Shown: positions 1 to 22,447, counted from the stretch's first letter. The stretch is DNA of 64,000 bases from Apostichopus japonicus (GCF_037975245.1 NC_092581.1:10795303-10859302), one strand, 5' to 3'. Numbers and translations are program-made. The notes: generated by a model not told the origin, from the letters alone.

Positions 1-1170
1 GGGATGTGTGGGTGGGGGGGAGCTCATGTGTTATATCGTCCCGTTGCTCTGAGGGGTCTAAATGGAAGCATAACCCTTATCTTTTTTACCTAATACTTAT
101 ATAATATTTGCATAAAATAGACGGTGTTTAGTTTAGATGCAGATATAATGTTGCTAAATATTTTGGAAGATTTGAAACAATGTTGAAGAATTTCTGCTGA
201 TCATGCAGGTTAAACTATACGATACATAATTATAAGTACGTTTTATGTAAATATACATTAGGATTTGTTTGAAATATTATCGCTGTCATGGTCGGATGAT
301 TCCCCTTCCCGTGACTCTGTCGTGGGTATTTCAGCGCCCGCTCCCCCCCCCCCTTACTTCAGGTATATACATGGTAGCGCCCACGTACAGGTGAAAATAT
401 TATCAGACCGTTTGACAAGTGCCGCCTCATCAGAAAATGCCAAGTGCTCCATTCACTCCCCGTCTCTTCCTCTCAGTCTTGCATCATTCACTTCGTGTCA
501 TTCGTTTCTCCACCCCTCCCTCTCCTCGCCACTTCCCCCTTCCTTTAACAGAATATTCCCTTTTGGAAGTGCGTGCAACCTCAATGTGAGTTCAGTGTGA
601 GTTAAGTCATTGATATAAAATGTATAGCTTGCAGTCCAGTTGTGATTGTGTTGCTATACTATAACAAAATCACTGTGTTACACGCTGCTGTTAATGCCTT
701 CATTACCAGCATAAAAAAATTAGGACTCAGTGTAGTTATATATTTAGTTTTAATTGAGGTTTATATAAAAGAAATTGTTGGCATGTAAATTAAAAAGTTC
801 CATTTTTCGTGTGAATATTGTAACAATATGTGTTAGTTACTGTTAGTGTTACCGTATTTTCTTCTTAGCAATCTCACTCGAAACAGTTCTTAAATCTCAA
901 CAAAAACGCATTTCATGTGTTTGATATCCGCATCACGTACACAGCACCAGCTCCCATACGGGCCCTCCGGGAAAGGGGGTGGGGGTGAGGTTTCTTCCTT
1001 TTACTCAGTGTTATAGCTGTTCGTATATAGGCTACGTAGTTTAACAGTCTATGCGCAATACTAAATTGTAGGTATATAGTTATATTCATTATTGTTATTT
1101 CAAACTGTGATTTAATATTATATTTTAATTGCCTGCCAAATTGATCTCATTTTTCTTTTCTTTTTTGCAG
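1..1170 (+). other. intron upstream of the first gene 1 exon in the window
   Basis: No exon with acceptor, donor and SLC22-like reading was found here. The stretch is AT-rich with C runs near 346-357. The 111-codon open frame at 265 is low-complexity Ser/Pro and is judged spurious. Confidence 0.5.
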
Positions 1171-11035
<9,865 letters not shown>

Positions 11036-11253
11036 AAGTATATTCTACCCGCAGCCCAGAGCCGGATCATAGAATATGGGTTGCTCCTTAAGATCCAACC
11101 AGTGGCGCTGCGGGGACCTTGAAACAGACGGAGCATATGACGCTTCCGAGCGGAGAAAACTAGCATCTTTTTCGCGACCAGCGCTGTGCCGACCCAGCGA
11201 CGCCGCACCAGTTCCGAGCCGGTACAGCGCCCCCCCCCCCTGTCGTTGCCTTA
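11036..11253 (+). other. 3' flank of gene 1, locally GC-rich
   Basis: Much richer in G+C than its surroundings, and immediately followed by the 3' end of a LINE. It could be 3' UTR. The 61-codon frame at 11076 has no recognisable content. Confidence 0.35.
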
Positions 11254-13270
11254 ATTATTGAATTGAATTGAATTTGAATTTAATTGTCCACAATCGGAAA
11301 TTCGGCTTACACAGGTCGTAAACGAAAGAAAAAAACAATAGTAAGTATCAATAGACTGCGATACACATACAGTAATACAAACAAATATACAGCAAGTCCT
11401 ACAAATAAAAAACTTATCTTCTCACTTGTGAATTAAATATATGGATAGAGTTAGGCACAAATGAGTATCTGTAGCGGCCCCTAAGTGTACGTGGTGGGCA
11501 TAAACGCAGTCCAGAGCGGTTGTAATTGTAGTGCTCAAACAAAGGATGTGTTGGGTCTTGCATGATTTGTTTCAATTTATTGCAGACCCTCTCATGATAC
11601 ATGCACTCTAACGATGGTAACTGAGCACCGATTACACGCTGAGCAACTTTCCTAGATTGCTCGAGCATCTTCACATCGATTCTTGTACCATTGGCAAAGT
11701 GACAAATTATGTTATACATCAAAACACTTTGAATGAGTGATTTATAGAACAAGGTCATGATTGTTTTATCCACTCTCAGGTTCTTCAGTTTTCTCAAGAA
11801 ATACAGCCTCTGATTTGCTTTCTTATGGACAATTGTGGCATTACTAGACCAGTCAATTTTGTTACTCAGCATGGTTCCTAAGTACTTATATTTATCTACT
11901 TGTTCTACTTGTTCCCCATGAACATATATATGGGAGCGTGAGTTACAGGCTTGCGACGGAATTCTATAATCAGCTCCTTAGTTTTGGTCATATTAAGTTG
12001 TAACAAATAATCATCACACGACTGGACAAACCTTGTAAACGTGGTGGCGTATGAGTCAATGTCATCTGACAGGTAACCAGTATTGACAGTATCATCCGCA
12101 TATTTGATGACGCTATACAATCACTGGTCATACTCTGACAGTCGCTGGTATACAGGGAAAAAAAGCCAGGGGAGAGGACACAGCCCTGAGGCGCACCTAC
12201 ACTTAAAATCATTTCCCCTGAGTAAACATCGCCTACCTTCACCCTCTGAGGTCTATTTCTAAGGAAATCATGAATCTATAGGGTAATTCGGGGGGGGGGG
12301 GGGGATACACCGTATGCGGTTAATTTAGTTGTAAGTAATTGTGGGACAATTGTGTTGAATGCACTAGAAAAGTCTATAAATGTAATCTCGCATACTGTCT
12401 ATCTTTATCTAAATGCTATGTCAACACCGCATCGTCAACCCCCCCCCCCTCCCTGCCCTATAAGTAAACTGCATTGGTTCAATGAACTGTTCTGTTATAC
12501 TGAGAAGGCGATTCATTTTAAGTCTTTCGAAACATTTGATGACGTTACAGGTAAGTGAGACGGGCTGAAAATTATTAGGCTCATTTGCATTCTTTTTCTT
12601 GGGGACGGATATTACTAATGACGTTTTCCACAGTCGTGGAATTGAGCCGCTGTCTAAAGAACATTGAAAGAGTTTTGTGAAAATCCCGACCAGTTCAGTT
12701 TGGCAGAGTTTAAGGATCGTATTGCATAAACCGTCAGGGCTTTGGGCTTTGTTGGATTTCAGTGATCCCAAACATTTCCCTAACTTCATGTTCAGTAAAG
12801 CAAATCTCATTTTTGAACGCGTTTTCCATTAATTCGTTAATCAACCCACTCATAACTACATTGTTCTCAGTTGTAAAGTCCTTTTCGAATCTACTATAAA
12901 ATACATTCAACTCTTCCACGAAAGTTTATGTGACCTCTGACCCGGGGGTCACCGACTTCTGTTTGTATCTAGTCAGCATTTGCATCGTTTTCCGTGCAAC
13001 AGCAGAATTATTTCCAGCAAAGTTTCTTTCTATAATTTGTCTGTGTATTTTTGTTTACATTCTTCGACTTTACGTTTGATGCACTTCTTTACCTCTTTCA
13101 CCCTTGTTTTGTTACCTTCCATCAGAGCAGGGAATTGTTATGGAAGAAAAATCATGCATTTTCGTTAAGTAAATCTCTAAGTTCCTTTGTGACCCACGGC
13201 TTATTATTCGGATAGACTTACTAGGTCTGAAGAGGGATGATTGTGTCGACACAGAAGTTATCATAGCTAG
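11254..13270 (-). mobile_element. decayed non-LTR retrotransposon (LINE, Rex1/CR1-type), reverse-transcriptase half
   Basis: Minus-strand frames, broken by stops and frameshifts, read in order: KPWVTKELRDLLNEK at about 13200; LNVFYSRFEKDF at about 12900; SPDGLCNTILKL and ISVPKKKNANEPNNFQPVSL (finger/palm blocks) at about 12600-12750; GAPQGCVLSPGF at about 12190; the catalytic YADDT at about 12095; and a thumb/C-terminal region to 11414. The 3' end is an ATTGAATTGAATTG-like tail at 11254-11280. No endonuclease half is present, so the copy is 5'-truncated. A G run at 12291-12303 interrupts it. Clade assignment is tentative. Confidence 0.85.
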
Positions 13271-13319
13271 TGACAATGTCCGTCGCCTCGTCAAGTGAAT
13301 ATTAGCTGATGAGAACAAT

Positions 13320-13516
13320 AGATGTGTAAAAGTAAGTTGGCCTGACGTTTCGATCCTAGCAGGATCTTCTTCAAAGGCTAAATGACAATTGTAACAGTAA
13401 CAGAAGGGACAAAAACACACACAGAATACAGACAGGTTAATGAGCATGGTGAACACAAAGATATAGATGTAAGGGGATTAGTAGACAAGGGATCGAAACG
13501 TCAGGCCAACTTACAT
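13320..13516. repeat. inverted repeat pair with hammerhead-like motif
   Basis: GTAAGTTGGCCTGACGTTTC at 13331-13350 continues into CGATCC and returns inverted as GGATCGAAACGTCAGGCC through CAACTTAC at 13490-13515. On the minus strand the left copy reads TTGAAGA-A-GATCC-TGCTA-GGATC-GAAAC-GTC (13374 to 13444), close to a hammerhead core. Confidence 0.55.
13344..13374 (-). ncRNA. hammerhead-ribozyme-like motif, minus strand
   Basis: UUGAAGA (C3 replaced by U), a 5-bp stem II GATCC/GGATC, GAAAC and GUC are in canonical order with almost no stem III, as in minimal dimer-acting hammerheads of retroelements. The C3 change predicts poor activity. Confidence 0.35.
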
Positions 13517-13525
13517 TTCAATTTC

Positions 13526-13528
<3 letters not shown>

Positions 13529-13610
<82 letters not shown>

Positions 13611-13689
13611 TATGTATATGTATATATATGTATATATATATATGTATATATATATATGTATAATATATATATATATATATATTTATATG

Positions 13690-13727
<38 letters not shown>

Positions 13728-13761
13728 TATATGTATAATATATATATATATATATATATAA
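13529..13761. repeat. (TA)n tract, perfect then imperfect
   Basis: Perfect to about 13605, then TATATG-punctuated to 13761, where it abuts the 3' end of a SINE on the minus strand. Confidence 0.95.
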
Positions 13762-13988
13762 ATGAAAACGTAATGAGAAGGAATTCCAGAACGGTGAAAA
13801 AACTTCCAGCCTCCACCGGATTCGAACCCGGGCCTCCCGCTTTGTACGCGGACACCCTATCCAACTAGGCTATGGACGCTGATTGTATGTCCAGAGGTTC
13901 GAAACCGGTAAGGAAGGTCGTAATTTCACTGTAGGCGTTTGACACCTGTATCGAACAATACTAGTTCTGTTTTTGGTGACATATTTTC
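13762..13988 (-). mobile_element. tRNA-derived SINE ending in (TA)n, copy 1
   Basis: Minus strand: a tRNA-like part AGCGTCCATAGCCTAGTTGG (A box), an anticodon-like loop GTACAAA and a B box GGGTTCGAATCC, then a short unique tail AAGTTTTTTCACCGTTCTGG and (TA)n. About 110 bases upstream of the tRNA part are shared with the copy at 34795, so they belong to the element. Confidence 0.75.
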
Positions 13989-14076
13989 CCTTACTCTAGA
14001 GATCAAACATGATGCTAACCAACTCGAAAATCATTTGTGATTCCTAAAGCCGGATCTCGAGAGAGATACTTTGAAC

Positions 14077-14180
<104 letters not shown>

Positions 14181-14720
14181 TGTGTGTGTGTGGGCCCGGG
14201 CCTCTGTCCCCCTTCTCCGCTCTGGTTCAAATCATTATATAGCACTCGTTTGACCAAACAGACGCTAAAAGCTCATTTGTATTCGTCGATGAGTTTTCAC
14301 GGTTATTTGTGTAACCCTTTAACATAACCTTAGGTGTGCCTGTCCTTGATGTCGCCTTTCGTCACAGTCAAAACAGGTGCACTGACCGATTGAAGGCTCA
14401 ATGTGATTACTAATATTTTATGCAAACAATCCCTCGAAGAGCTTAACAACAAACCTATATCATGTCTTCGCACAGCTTTTGTCTATCGACCGGCAGGTCA
14501 TTGACTTTTACACTATGCAGATAATGTTCTTCAAACAGAAGTTTTGTTTTGTGTTGTGTTTATTTACTTTAATTTTTTTTACCAATGATCTACAAATGCT
14601 CAAGACCAAGGCAATCATAATATGACCTGTTTCATAAAACGAACATATGATCAAATCATCGAATACTTTCATTTGATTATCATATTCAAATACTTGTGGC
14701 ACAGAAACTTTCTCATAAAC

Positions 14721-14819
14721 CATCTGTATACGTAGATGTCTGGGTGGCAACTTTATTGCTTTTGTCGGAAGCGAGAGATTTTCTATACGAAATTATTCGT
14801 AAATAATATAATATTGCAC
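14721..14819. repeat. partial copy of the 15124/15578 repeat
   Basis: Shares CATCTGTATACG, GGTGGCA, TTGCTTTTGTCGG and ACGAAATTATTCG with the two longer copies downstream. Confidence 0.6.
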
Positions 14820-14884
14820 TTTCTCATCTATAGGTATCACTTATAAAAAATGCAACAAAAAAAATGGATTCTTTGCAAAACTTA

Positions 14885-15113
14885 AAGGTATGCTGTATTG
14901 GCCCCAAGTTTGCCAGATTTTCAAATAAGGTAGCCTTGGCAATTAAAGCAATTATAGCATGCTATGATCAGGGAGTTGTTATGGAATTGGAGCCTATATA
15001 CATACTTCATTTAATGTTAAGATAAGATAAGTAAGATAAGTAAAACTTTATTGATCCCAAAGGGAAATTCAGGGTTGCTCAAACTTGGGGCCAATACAGC
15101 CAATACAGCATAC
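14885..15113. mobile_element. MITE-like element, ends GGTATGCTGTATTGGCCCCA
   Basis: Inverted ends at 14888-14912 and 15080-15113; the right end has an extra 8-nt internal duplication (CAATACAGC repeated). A LINE 3' tail, ACTTTATTGATCCCAAAGGG, has landed inside at about 15040-15072 after GATAAGATAAG repeats. Confidence 0.65.
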
Positions 15114-15123
15114 CCCCTGTTGC

Positions 15124-15360
15124 TCTCTATTTCTGCATTACGTTTAATTAATATGATCTTATTGCTGGTTTGTGTGATGAGGCGTAAGCAATTTTCAATA
15201 ATTAGGCCTACATTGTAATTTAACTGTTTTGCAGTACCATATTATCCTGTGTTTAATTAACCATCTATATACGTATTTATCCGGGTGGCACTTGAACGTG
15301 ATTGCTTTCGTCGGGGAAGCGAGATATTTTCAATACGAAATTATTCGTTAATAATATAAT
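15124..15360. repeat. 237-bp repeat, copy A
   Basis: Nearly identical over its length to 15578-15816, a direct duplication with a period of about 455 bases. Confidence 0.8.
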
Positions 15361-15364
15361 ATTG

Positions 15365-15562
15365 CACTTGGTCAAAATTCCTGTATTCAAATATTTTTTG
15401 CTATAACCCTGGAGGAAATTTACTTCAGTAGGACATTCACACATTTTGTGTGTTCATTTAGAATGTCTGAGAACAATTTGGAGAGTAACGACCTCCAGAG
15501 AAGTACGTTTTGAAAACTTGTAGCAATTATAACATGCTATAATTTGGGGCGTTATATACAAA
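15365..15562 (+). repeat. interspersed repeat (GGCCCCAA family), copy
   Basis: TTGGTCAAAATTC, AATGTCTGAGAACAATTTGG, GAGTAA, GACCTC and GCTATAATTTGGGGC are shared with 32240-32432 (same strand) and 19150-19365 (opposite strand). Confidence 0.7.
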
Positions 15563-15577
15563 CTTCATTAAATGTTA

Positions 15578-15816
15578 CTCTCTATTTCTGCATGATACAT
15601 TTAATTAATATGATCTTATTGCTGGTATGTGTGATGAGGCGTAAGCAATTTTCAATAATTAGGCCTACATTATAATTTAACTGTTTTGCAGTACCATATT
15701 ATCCTGTGTTTAATTAACCATCTATATACGTATTTATCCGGGTGGCACTTGAACTTGATTGCTTTCGTCGGGGAAGCGAGATATTTTCAATACGAAGTTA
15801 TTCGTTAATAATATAT
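15578..15816. repeat. 237-bp repeat, copy B
   Basis: Direct copy of 15124-15360 with a few substitutions. Confidence 0.8.
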
Positions 15817-16327
15817 GATATTAATACCAAACAAAATATATGTCTTCCAATTCATAATTATATTCCTAAAGTTCTGTAAAGTGGTTTTATAGTGACAAAT
15901 AATGATAGAAATCCACTGCAAAACTAACCCCCAAAGGCAAATCATTGAACAAAGTTTTAACTATTTTGGACAATTGTATACAATATCTATTAGATTGGTA
16001 ATCATAACTTTTTGACAATCATTGTTTTCACAAGTTGCCATGGTAACATAAGCTGATTTGTTGAGTCTTCGATGAATTTTCAAGTGATGCTACTTTTGAC
16101 TACAATTTACAGTCCATTTTAAAGCGACCTCTACACTTTTATGGACTATTTTGTCAAGTAACATTGCATTGGGACCGTATTATACTCGTGTGTAAATATT
16201 TTAGATCTTTATTGCATTGCGTAGTTAAACAAGTTGCAACCTGTTACAACCGGTTTAAGCTGCCCAACTATGTAGTTATGTATGTGCATGTGCATGAAGG
16301 TACGTACGTATGTATGAACTGCACTGA

Positions 16328-16557
16328 TATCGCTAGAAATTTCAAAAGAGAAAATGCTAAGATGCAACTTACAAGGCCTGGGAAGTGCCATTTCCAGCGA
16401 TATGGGAGGCATTTTCAGCCAAAATTGTCTTGTACGCTTCGCGCCAACTTATGGTGGCGCTATACGCTTAGATAGTTTGCAATGCCGTATCTACGGCTCT
16501 GATAGTTTGCCTACAGTTTCGCCCCTCCCTTGGCAAATTCTTCGCTACGCGCCTGCT
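16328..16557. mobile_element. hAT-like MITE, left end missing
   Basis: Homologous to the interior and right end of the complete element at 55113-55427 (shared AAAATGCTAAGATGCAACT, TGGTGGCGCTA, CGCCCCTCCCTTGGCAAATT) and ends GCTACGCGCCTG. Confidence 0.65.
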
Positions 16558-18148
16558 TTTCATATTTATTCTATTTCCCAACACAAGAGTCTTTAGTCTT
16601 GATTGCGGTCCGGAACAACTTGCTATGAAGGCTTATTATATCTGTTATGCAATCATGGGCGCCGCTTTTTGGAGGCTTTAAGTTCAGTGCATTATTATAT
16701 CGATGTCACCGGGGTTTTGATCAGTGGCGTCGCCAGACAATTCAAACTTGGGAGGCACAGCACTTAATTAAGGGGGCACAGTGTTTATATGTGAATGCCA
16801 TCCTTTGAGAAATGTTTGATTAAATAAGGGTCCTTAGATGCAATCTGGAGCTCATGGAACAGTAACAGTAACTATGCAATAGTTGTGCGAAATAAGCTGG
16901 TGGTATATGAGAATGGCTAGTTTAGCCTGAGAGCCAGGGCGATTCAACAAAATAACTGGTCTACGATATCTAAGTTAGCTGTGTTGCAATGATCGAATAG
17001 TTTCAACCAATATGTGATATGATTCATTTAGTAAACTCATGTATTAGCGATTACCGGTATGTCTTTCGCAACCATGGTGCGCAGCTTAAATCCCATATAC
17101 GTTGAATCTGTACAACTGCACGTAGACCTGCGTACATTCAAGATGTGACAGTGTGAGCTTCATTACCATGATGAGTTTGATTTGTCAAACAATTACACAG
17201 CATACGGTACCTTTACACCCACCCACCAGGTACTTCAAATGTGCATAGAGGACTTATTTAAAGTTTAAACTGATTATATAGAAGTACATATCAAAGCATT
17301 CGTTAACGCCAAGTTTATTGGCCCATCTAGCGTCACATGGCATCTCTTAGGTAAGGTTATTGAACCGAGTCTTAGCGTGCCTGTGTGGACCACATTTACC
17401 AGTTTACCTACATTACGTAACAGTATACACAAACAGCTACTATTGTGCGTTCATTAAACATTAACCAGATTACGACAAAGCTTGAATTTGACAGAATTAA
17501 AGGGATAGTTTATTTGCAACTGAAAAGACGTTTCATAAAGTACTCAATGTTCCAAGTCACTAAACAGGGTGGTGGTGTTGCACCTCTTTATTAAGTGGCA
17601 TCATTACGCAAGGGGGCATGCATGGGGTATGGTCTTCCTATACCTGACAACGTGAGTCGGGAAAATGGTTCACTCAAGGGTCTTGTTCCATTCAGCCGGG
17701 GAAGAATTATGCCAATGCCACGGGCACGTGTTCACCCCCTAATGGACCTAACATAACTTGATCAAGAGTATGTATTAGCACAGCCTTGACTTTATAGTCA
17801 ATTGTAGACCAAATCTATAATTCATATATTCCCGCTCAGAATGCACCAGCTTGACGCCGTCTATTTGTTTGACCTCTACCCCCCCACCCCTCCCCAACAA
17901 TGAAAGTCGGCTTCAAAGACTCCTGGGCCGTATCCCTTCTTTATACAATGCTTGATTTTCCTCTGGTCGTTCCATAAATAGTCATGCCCCTGCCTAAATC
18001 ACTTTGGGAAAATTTATAATTGAAATCCTGAGTGTCCCACCCACCGCCGTTGACTATACAATCCTCAGTGAGCTCTCTCAGTTTGTAGACTTCGGAAGCT
18101 GTAAAACTTATTTCATTTATTGTAATTTCAGCCTGTGCGATTTGATCC
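16558..18148. other. intergenic, nothing convincing
   Basis: Contains a solo hAT-like terminus TCAGTGGCGTCGCCAGAC at 16722 with no partner found. No exon or RNA gene seen. Confidence 0.4.
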
Positions 18149-18156
18149 ATTACTAC

Positions 18157-18841
18157 CATGGGCGTCAACAGGTGGGGGACGGGGGGGGGACATGTCCCCC
18201 ACTTTCAAAAGTGGAGGGGATATCATATCATTTGTCCCACCCACTTTTCAGAGCAGTTATTAAAAAAAAAACAGGTAGATGGTGATGAGTTACTATGTTC
18301 ATATCACTACCTCCAGTCCCTTGGACTGGACGGACGAATAGGGGTGTAGGGGTTAAGTAATTAAGGCTACATGTATTCGCCGGATATGGTAGATCTTTAT
18401 TGTTGAGTTGCCGGCTAGGCGCTACACACGCTCTGCGCGCGGTGCCTTTTTCTGATTATTATTACTAAAGTACCTGGGCACATAACAACTCTCGCACCTA
18501 CATGCATGTATTATATATACCACTCCACTCATCCCGGAGGTGACGGCGCCACTTTTTCAATATTTCGTTTGAGATGGACGCTGTGTAATTCGTCTCCCTT
18601 GGTGTCAGAACGGCATCTTTCTACCAGTACTTTCTGTCGGAATTTAGTTTTGTGAGACAAAATTTCTCCTCACAGATCTGGTTCTGATGTAACTAAAAAC
18701 GACTCAGGAAGGCCGTCTCCTGCGATCTAGGGGGTCTTATGTACCCAAAATTTTCTGGTACGCTACGCGCCAACCAATGGTGGCGCTCCGCTTAGATAGT
18801 ATAGTGTCCCCCTCACTTTCTGAAATCTGCTGACGCCCATG
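18157..18841. mobile_element. non-autonomous hAT-type element with 8-bp TSD
   Basis: Ends CATGGGCGTCA and TGACGCCCATG are exact inverted repeats. ATTACTAC at 18149-18156 and 18842-18849 is a perfect 8-bp target duplication, as made by hAT transposases. No transposase is encoded. The interior near 18760-18800 is related to the 55113 element. Confidence 0.85.
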
Positions 18842-19144
18842 ATTACTACTAACGAAAAGGAGAAAATGTTTCAGCACGTTTTGTTAAACGCCAATAGTTG
18901 GTATACTGACACAGAGCTGTGCAAACGGTCAAGAAGGATAGTTGCTATTATCACTATTATCCTATATGTAAGGTTCACTAAACTTTACATAGGACTGTTA
19001 TAAACATTTCTGCGTTTGTTTTGTGGTTTCGTCACAAATGCTTAACATGTGAAAACCGTGTCTGTCGGTATATTTAACTAGTTGTACTACGCCCCTTGGT
19101 ATTCATCAAATTGAATTAATACCCCTGTTTATCGTGTTTGTTTA

Positions 19145-19400
19145 TCGTCTTAAAGGTAGTCAGTATAGACCTCAAATTATTGCACGCTATTATTGCTAGA
19201 AGTTTTCAAAAATTAGTTTCCTGGAGGTCTTTACTCTCCAAAGTTGTTCTCAGACAATTTTTATGGAACACACAAAATGACTGAATGTCCCAGTGAGGAA
19301 AAATTTCATCGAAGTTTGTAATAAAAAAAAGTTTAAAAATTTTGACCATATATATGAACACTCGGTCACTCGCGCCATCTTGATACACCCAAAACAATCA
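19145..19400 (-). repeat. interspersed repeat (GGCCCCAA family), inverted copy
   Basis: Reverse complement of the 15365 and 32190 copies: AAAATTAGTTTCCTGGAGGTC, TTGTTCTCAGACA and TTTGACCATATAT are shared. Confidence 0.65.
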
Positions 19401-19690
19401 TGGATCGCGCAAAGGGTGCCTATACGCTTTAGTGACGATTTCGACGAAATCCTGATCTTATCGTCAAAATAATTATCTTTCATTTTCATACAGAGAAACA
19501 CTCGATGCACCACATATGCTTTAATTTTGTTGGTAAAAATATACAAGGCCTATAGTTGAAATGAGTAACAACTCGCGGATTTTTAGCCGTTGCGTGGACG
19601 CGGCTGATCTTACTGCATTCTAGCATGCTCCGAAATGTTGTACAATCTTACGTTAGGCCCTTAATTAGATACATTGGACACAAACGCCAA

Positions 19691-20431
19691 AAAGCCTAAT
19701 CCGTATATGTCACATATACACCATACTAAGTCTTAAAGCCTAGCCGTCTATAAGTCATATATACACCATACTAAGTCTTAAAGCCTAACCGTCTATGTCA
19801 CATATACACCGTACTAAGTCTTAATGCCTAACCGTCTATGTCATATATACACCATACTAAGTCTTAAAGCCTAACCGTCTATGTCATATATACACCGTAC
19901 TAAGTCTTAATGCCTAGCCGTCTATGTCATATATACACCATACTAAGTCTTAAAGCCTAACCGTCTATGTCATATATACACAGTACTAAGTCTTAATGCC
20001 TAGCCGTCTATGTCATATATACACCGTACTAAGTCTTAATGCCTAGCCGTCTATGTCATATATACACCATACTAAGTCTTAAAGCCTAGCCGTCTGTCAT
20101 ATATACACCATACTAAGTCGTAAAGCCTAATCCGTATATGTCACATATACACCATACTAAGTCGTAAAGCCTAATCCGTCTATGTCATATATACACCATA
20201 CTAAGTCTTAAAGCCTAACCGTCTAAGTCATATATACACCATACTAAGTCGTAAAGCCTAATCCGTATATATGTCACATATACACCATACTAAGTCTTAA
20301 AGCCTAATCCGTCTTTGTCACATATACACCATACTAAGTCTTAAAGCCTAACCGTCTAAGTCATATATACACCATACTAAGACTTAAAGCCTAGCCGTCT
20401 ATATGTCATTTTTACACCATAATAAGTCTTA
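19691..20431. repeat. 43-bp satellite, about 17 copies
   Basis: The unit runs GTCATATATACACCATACTA, AGTCTTAAAGCC, TAACCGTCTAT. Two subtypes (CCATACTAAG...AAAGCC and CCGTACTAAG...AATGCC) alternate from about 19760 to 20000, a dimeric higher-order pattern. The later half has a CTAATCCGTATATG variant. Confidence 0.95.
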
Positions 20432-20873
20432 CTATATAGGGGAGACGGCTCTACAGAACTGTTTGGGGACCCTGGGGAGCATGGACTCCGAGTTGAAGGG
20501 GCACACCAACAAGTTATGGAGGACCACTAATATAATTAAAGGAGGACCACGATACTCATGTGCTGTTAGTTGTAAAGGTTTTTTACATGGTGGTAAGACA
20601 AATTACACGGTGATCAGTATCAAGATGGTGTGCCGATTTCATGTCAGCGGGTCTTTTGAAATCTTTCACGGACTTTATTAGGCCCTTGGACCTCATATTG
20701 AAAATCCCTTCAATATACATGAAACTGGGATCTTACATGTAAACAATGAGTATGAAAATAAATTTACTCCAAATATAATTTTACTTCATCAAAAATAACT
20801 TTGATTTGTCGCAACTAAATATATCCCATGAGTCCTGTCCTGTTAGTACATACAAACTGGCAGAACCTCGTCT

Positions 20874-21155
20874 GGGATACAAGAGGCACGTGCTCTCCCA
20901 TTGAGAACTGCAAAACTTTCCCTTTTCAGAAATTACAAGTGACCGGTCTTTTTTTTTGGTAATTAAAAAAATGTTGTTTTTTTTCGTTCGTAAAGCATGC
21001 CCTTTTGTTATATCAATAGTGCCCTTTTGTTAAGACATGAAGAGATACAAAAAAATAATGATTGAAATGTGCTCCATTTTGCCAAGAAACATTCAAAAAC
21101 TTATACTTATAGGTCGAAATGAAGATACATAACTTTCGCTTTGTTTGAGAGGATG
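20874..21155. repeat. dispersed 280-bp repeat, copy 1
   Basis: GGGATACAAGAGG, CAAGTGACCGGTCTTTTT, AAGCATGCCCTTTTGTT and GAAATGAAGATAC recur in the same order at 22448-22750. Confidence 0.75.
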
Positions 21156-22447
21156 AAATGGCAGAATCTCGTCTTTCATGTTCAACTTGTATCCAACAAA
21201 ATTTTATTTGATTAGTATAAGCGAACGTTATTCAGTAAAAGTCAACGGAGCAGCGAGACAAGCAGCACACCGTCCTAAAACATTACCAACATACAGTAAG
21301 AATAGTAAAGTAAAAGGCTTACCACTAGTACTAGGGTAACCAGGCCATAGGGATGTCACCGTAAATATAGCAATCACAACCAGCATCGTTCTGTATACGT
21401 GTACTATGGTTGCCTGAAACGTTGGGAAGCACAACTACTTGATAAGCATGTTTTGGCAAATTCGGGGTAAGGTGGAATGGGGGTGGGGATGGGGTGGGGT
21501 GGGGAAACACACGAGTCTGTATCCGCCAGACGTGCCTCGGCCTGGATATAAGGCCCTACCCCTATATATAGAATCTTTCATCAGTTGAATTACGTTGTAA
21601 GACCAACCCGCATGAGTATATACGTATGTCCGCCTATACACCTGGACGTATTATCTTACAAGCGGTGTCCATTGCCAAGGGTAATTAACGGACTCGAGGC
21701 AGATTGAACTCTGTTCAAATGATATATGTACAAAGACGTTAGTCAAATCAAATATGTGTCGACCACGTGAATTTCCGGACCGGGGAAAATTGAAATCATC
21801 GTTACCAAACTAGTAATTTCATACGTAATAGTCTTTTACTGTGACCATATCCGATTATAGTGAGTTGGCCATTGAGTTGCCACAATTTTATCAAGAAACA
21901 AAAAGGTGTTGAATGAAACTAGCAAGAAGCTTCTTTTCATTATTTCATTTCTCTTTCATCATTCGCAATCGATTACAAAAGATCAAACAAGTTCAAAACT
22001 TCTGAGACTGAACAATGCTTGGAATTTGGCCGGTTATAAGATCAAACCTTTTTTTAAAGGTTTTATATCATTCATGACTGTTTTTATAGTTCAATTCATT
22101 GACTAGTTGAACCGTCACTATACAGAACCAACGTTAGGTGTTGTCACTGCAAATTTCTGCAGTATTAGCCTACTCAAGATTCCGTGTCCTTATTATTGTA
22201 CTCGAGTCTATGGTGGGAAATTGTCAAGTCAATGAAAGAGCGGTTCTAATTTATACAGGATTGCACCACGCAGCTACTATAATGACTAATAAGTGTTTGG
22301 CTTTGCGAGCCAATTTGAAAAGGATTTACTCCCCTGTATTTGTTAGACACCTGTTCACGTTTATCATGCTAATTAAGGCCGGAGAGAAGTTGATCCTTCT
22401 ATCTGTTAGTCTTTTAATCAGGGCGGGGTGGGTGGGGTGGGGTAGGT
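21156..22447. other. intergenic, nothing recognised
   Basis: Short open frames on both strands have no family resemblance or splice context. G-rich patches at 21470-21505 and 22421-22450. Confidence 0.4.

Noticed and set aside
16722-16740. hAT-type element starting TCAGTGGCGTCGCCAGAC
   Set aside because: No matching inverted end or target duplication could be found within the next several kilobases, so no element was called.
19691-20431. CRISPR-like array
   Set aside because: The units are contiguous 43-bp tandem repeats without unique spacers, in an intron-bearing eukaryotic genome.
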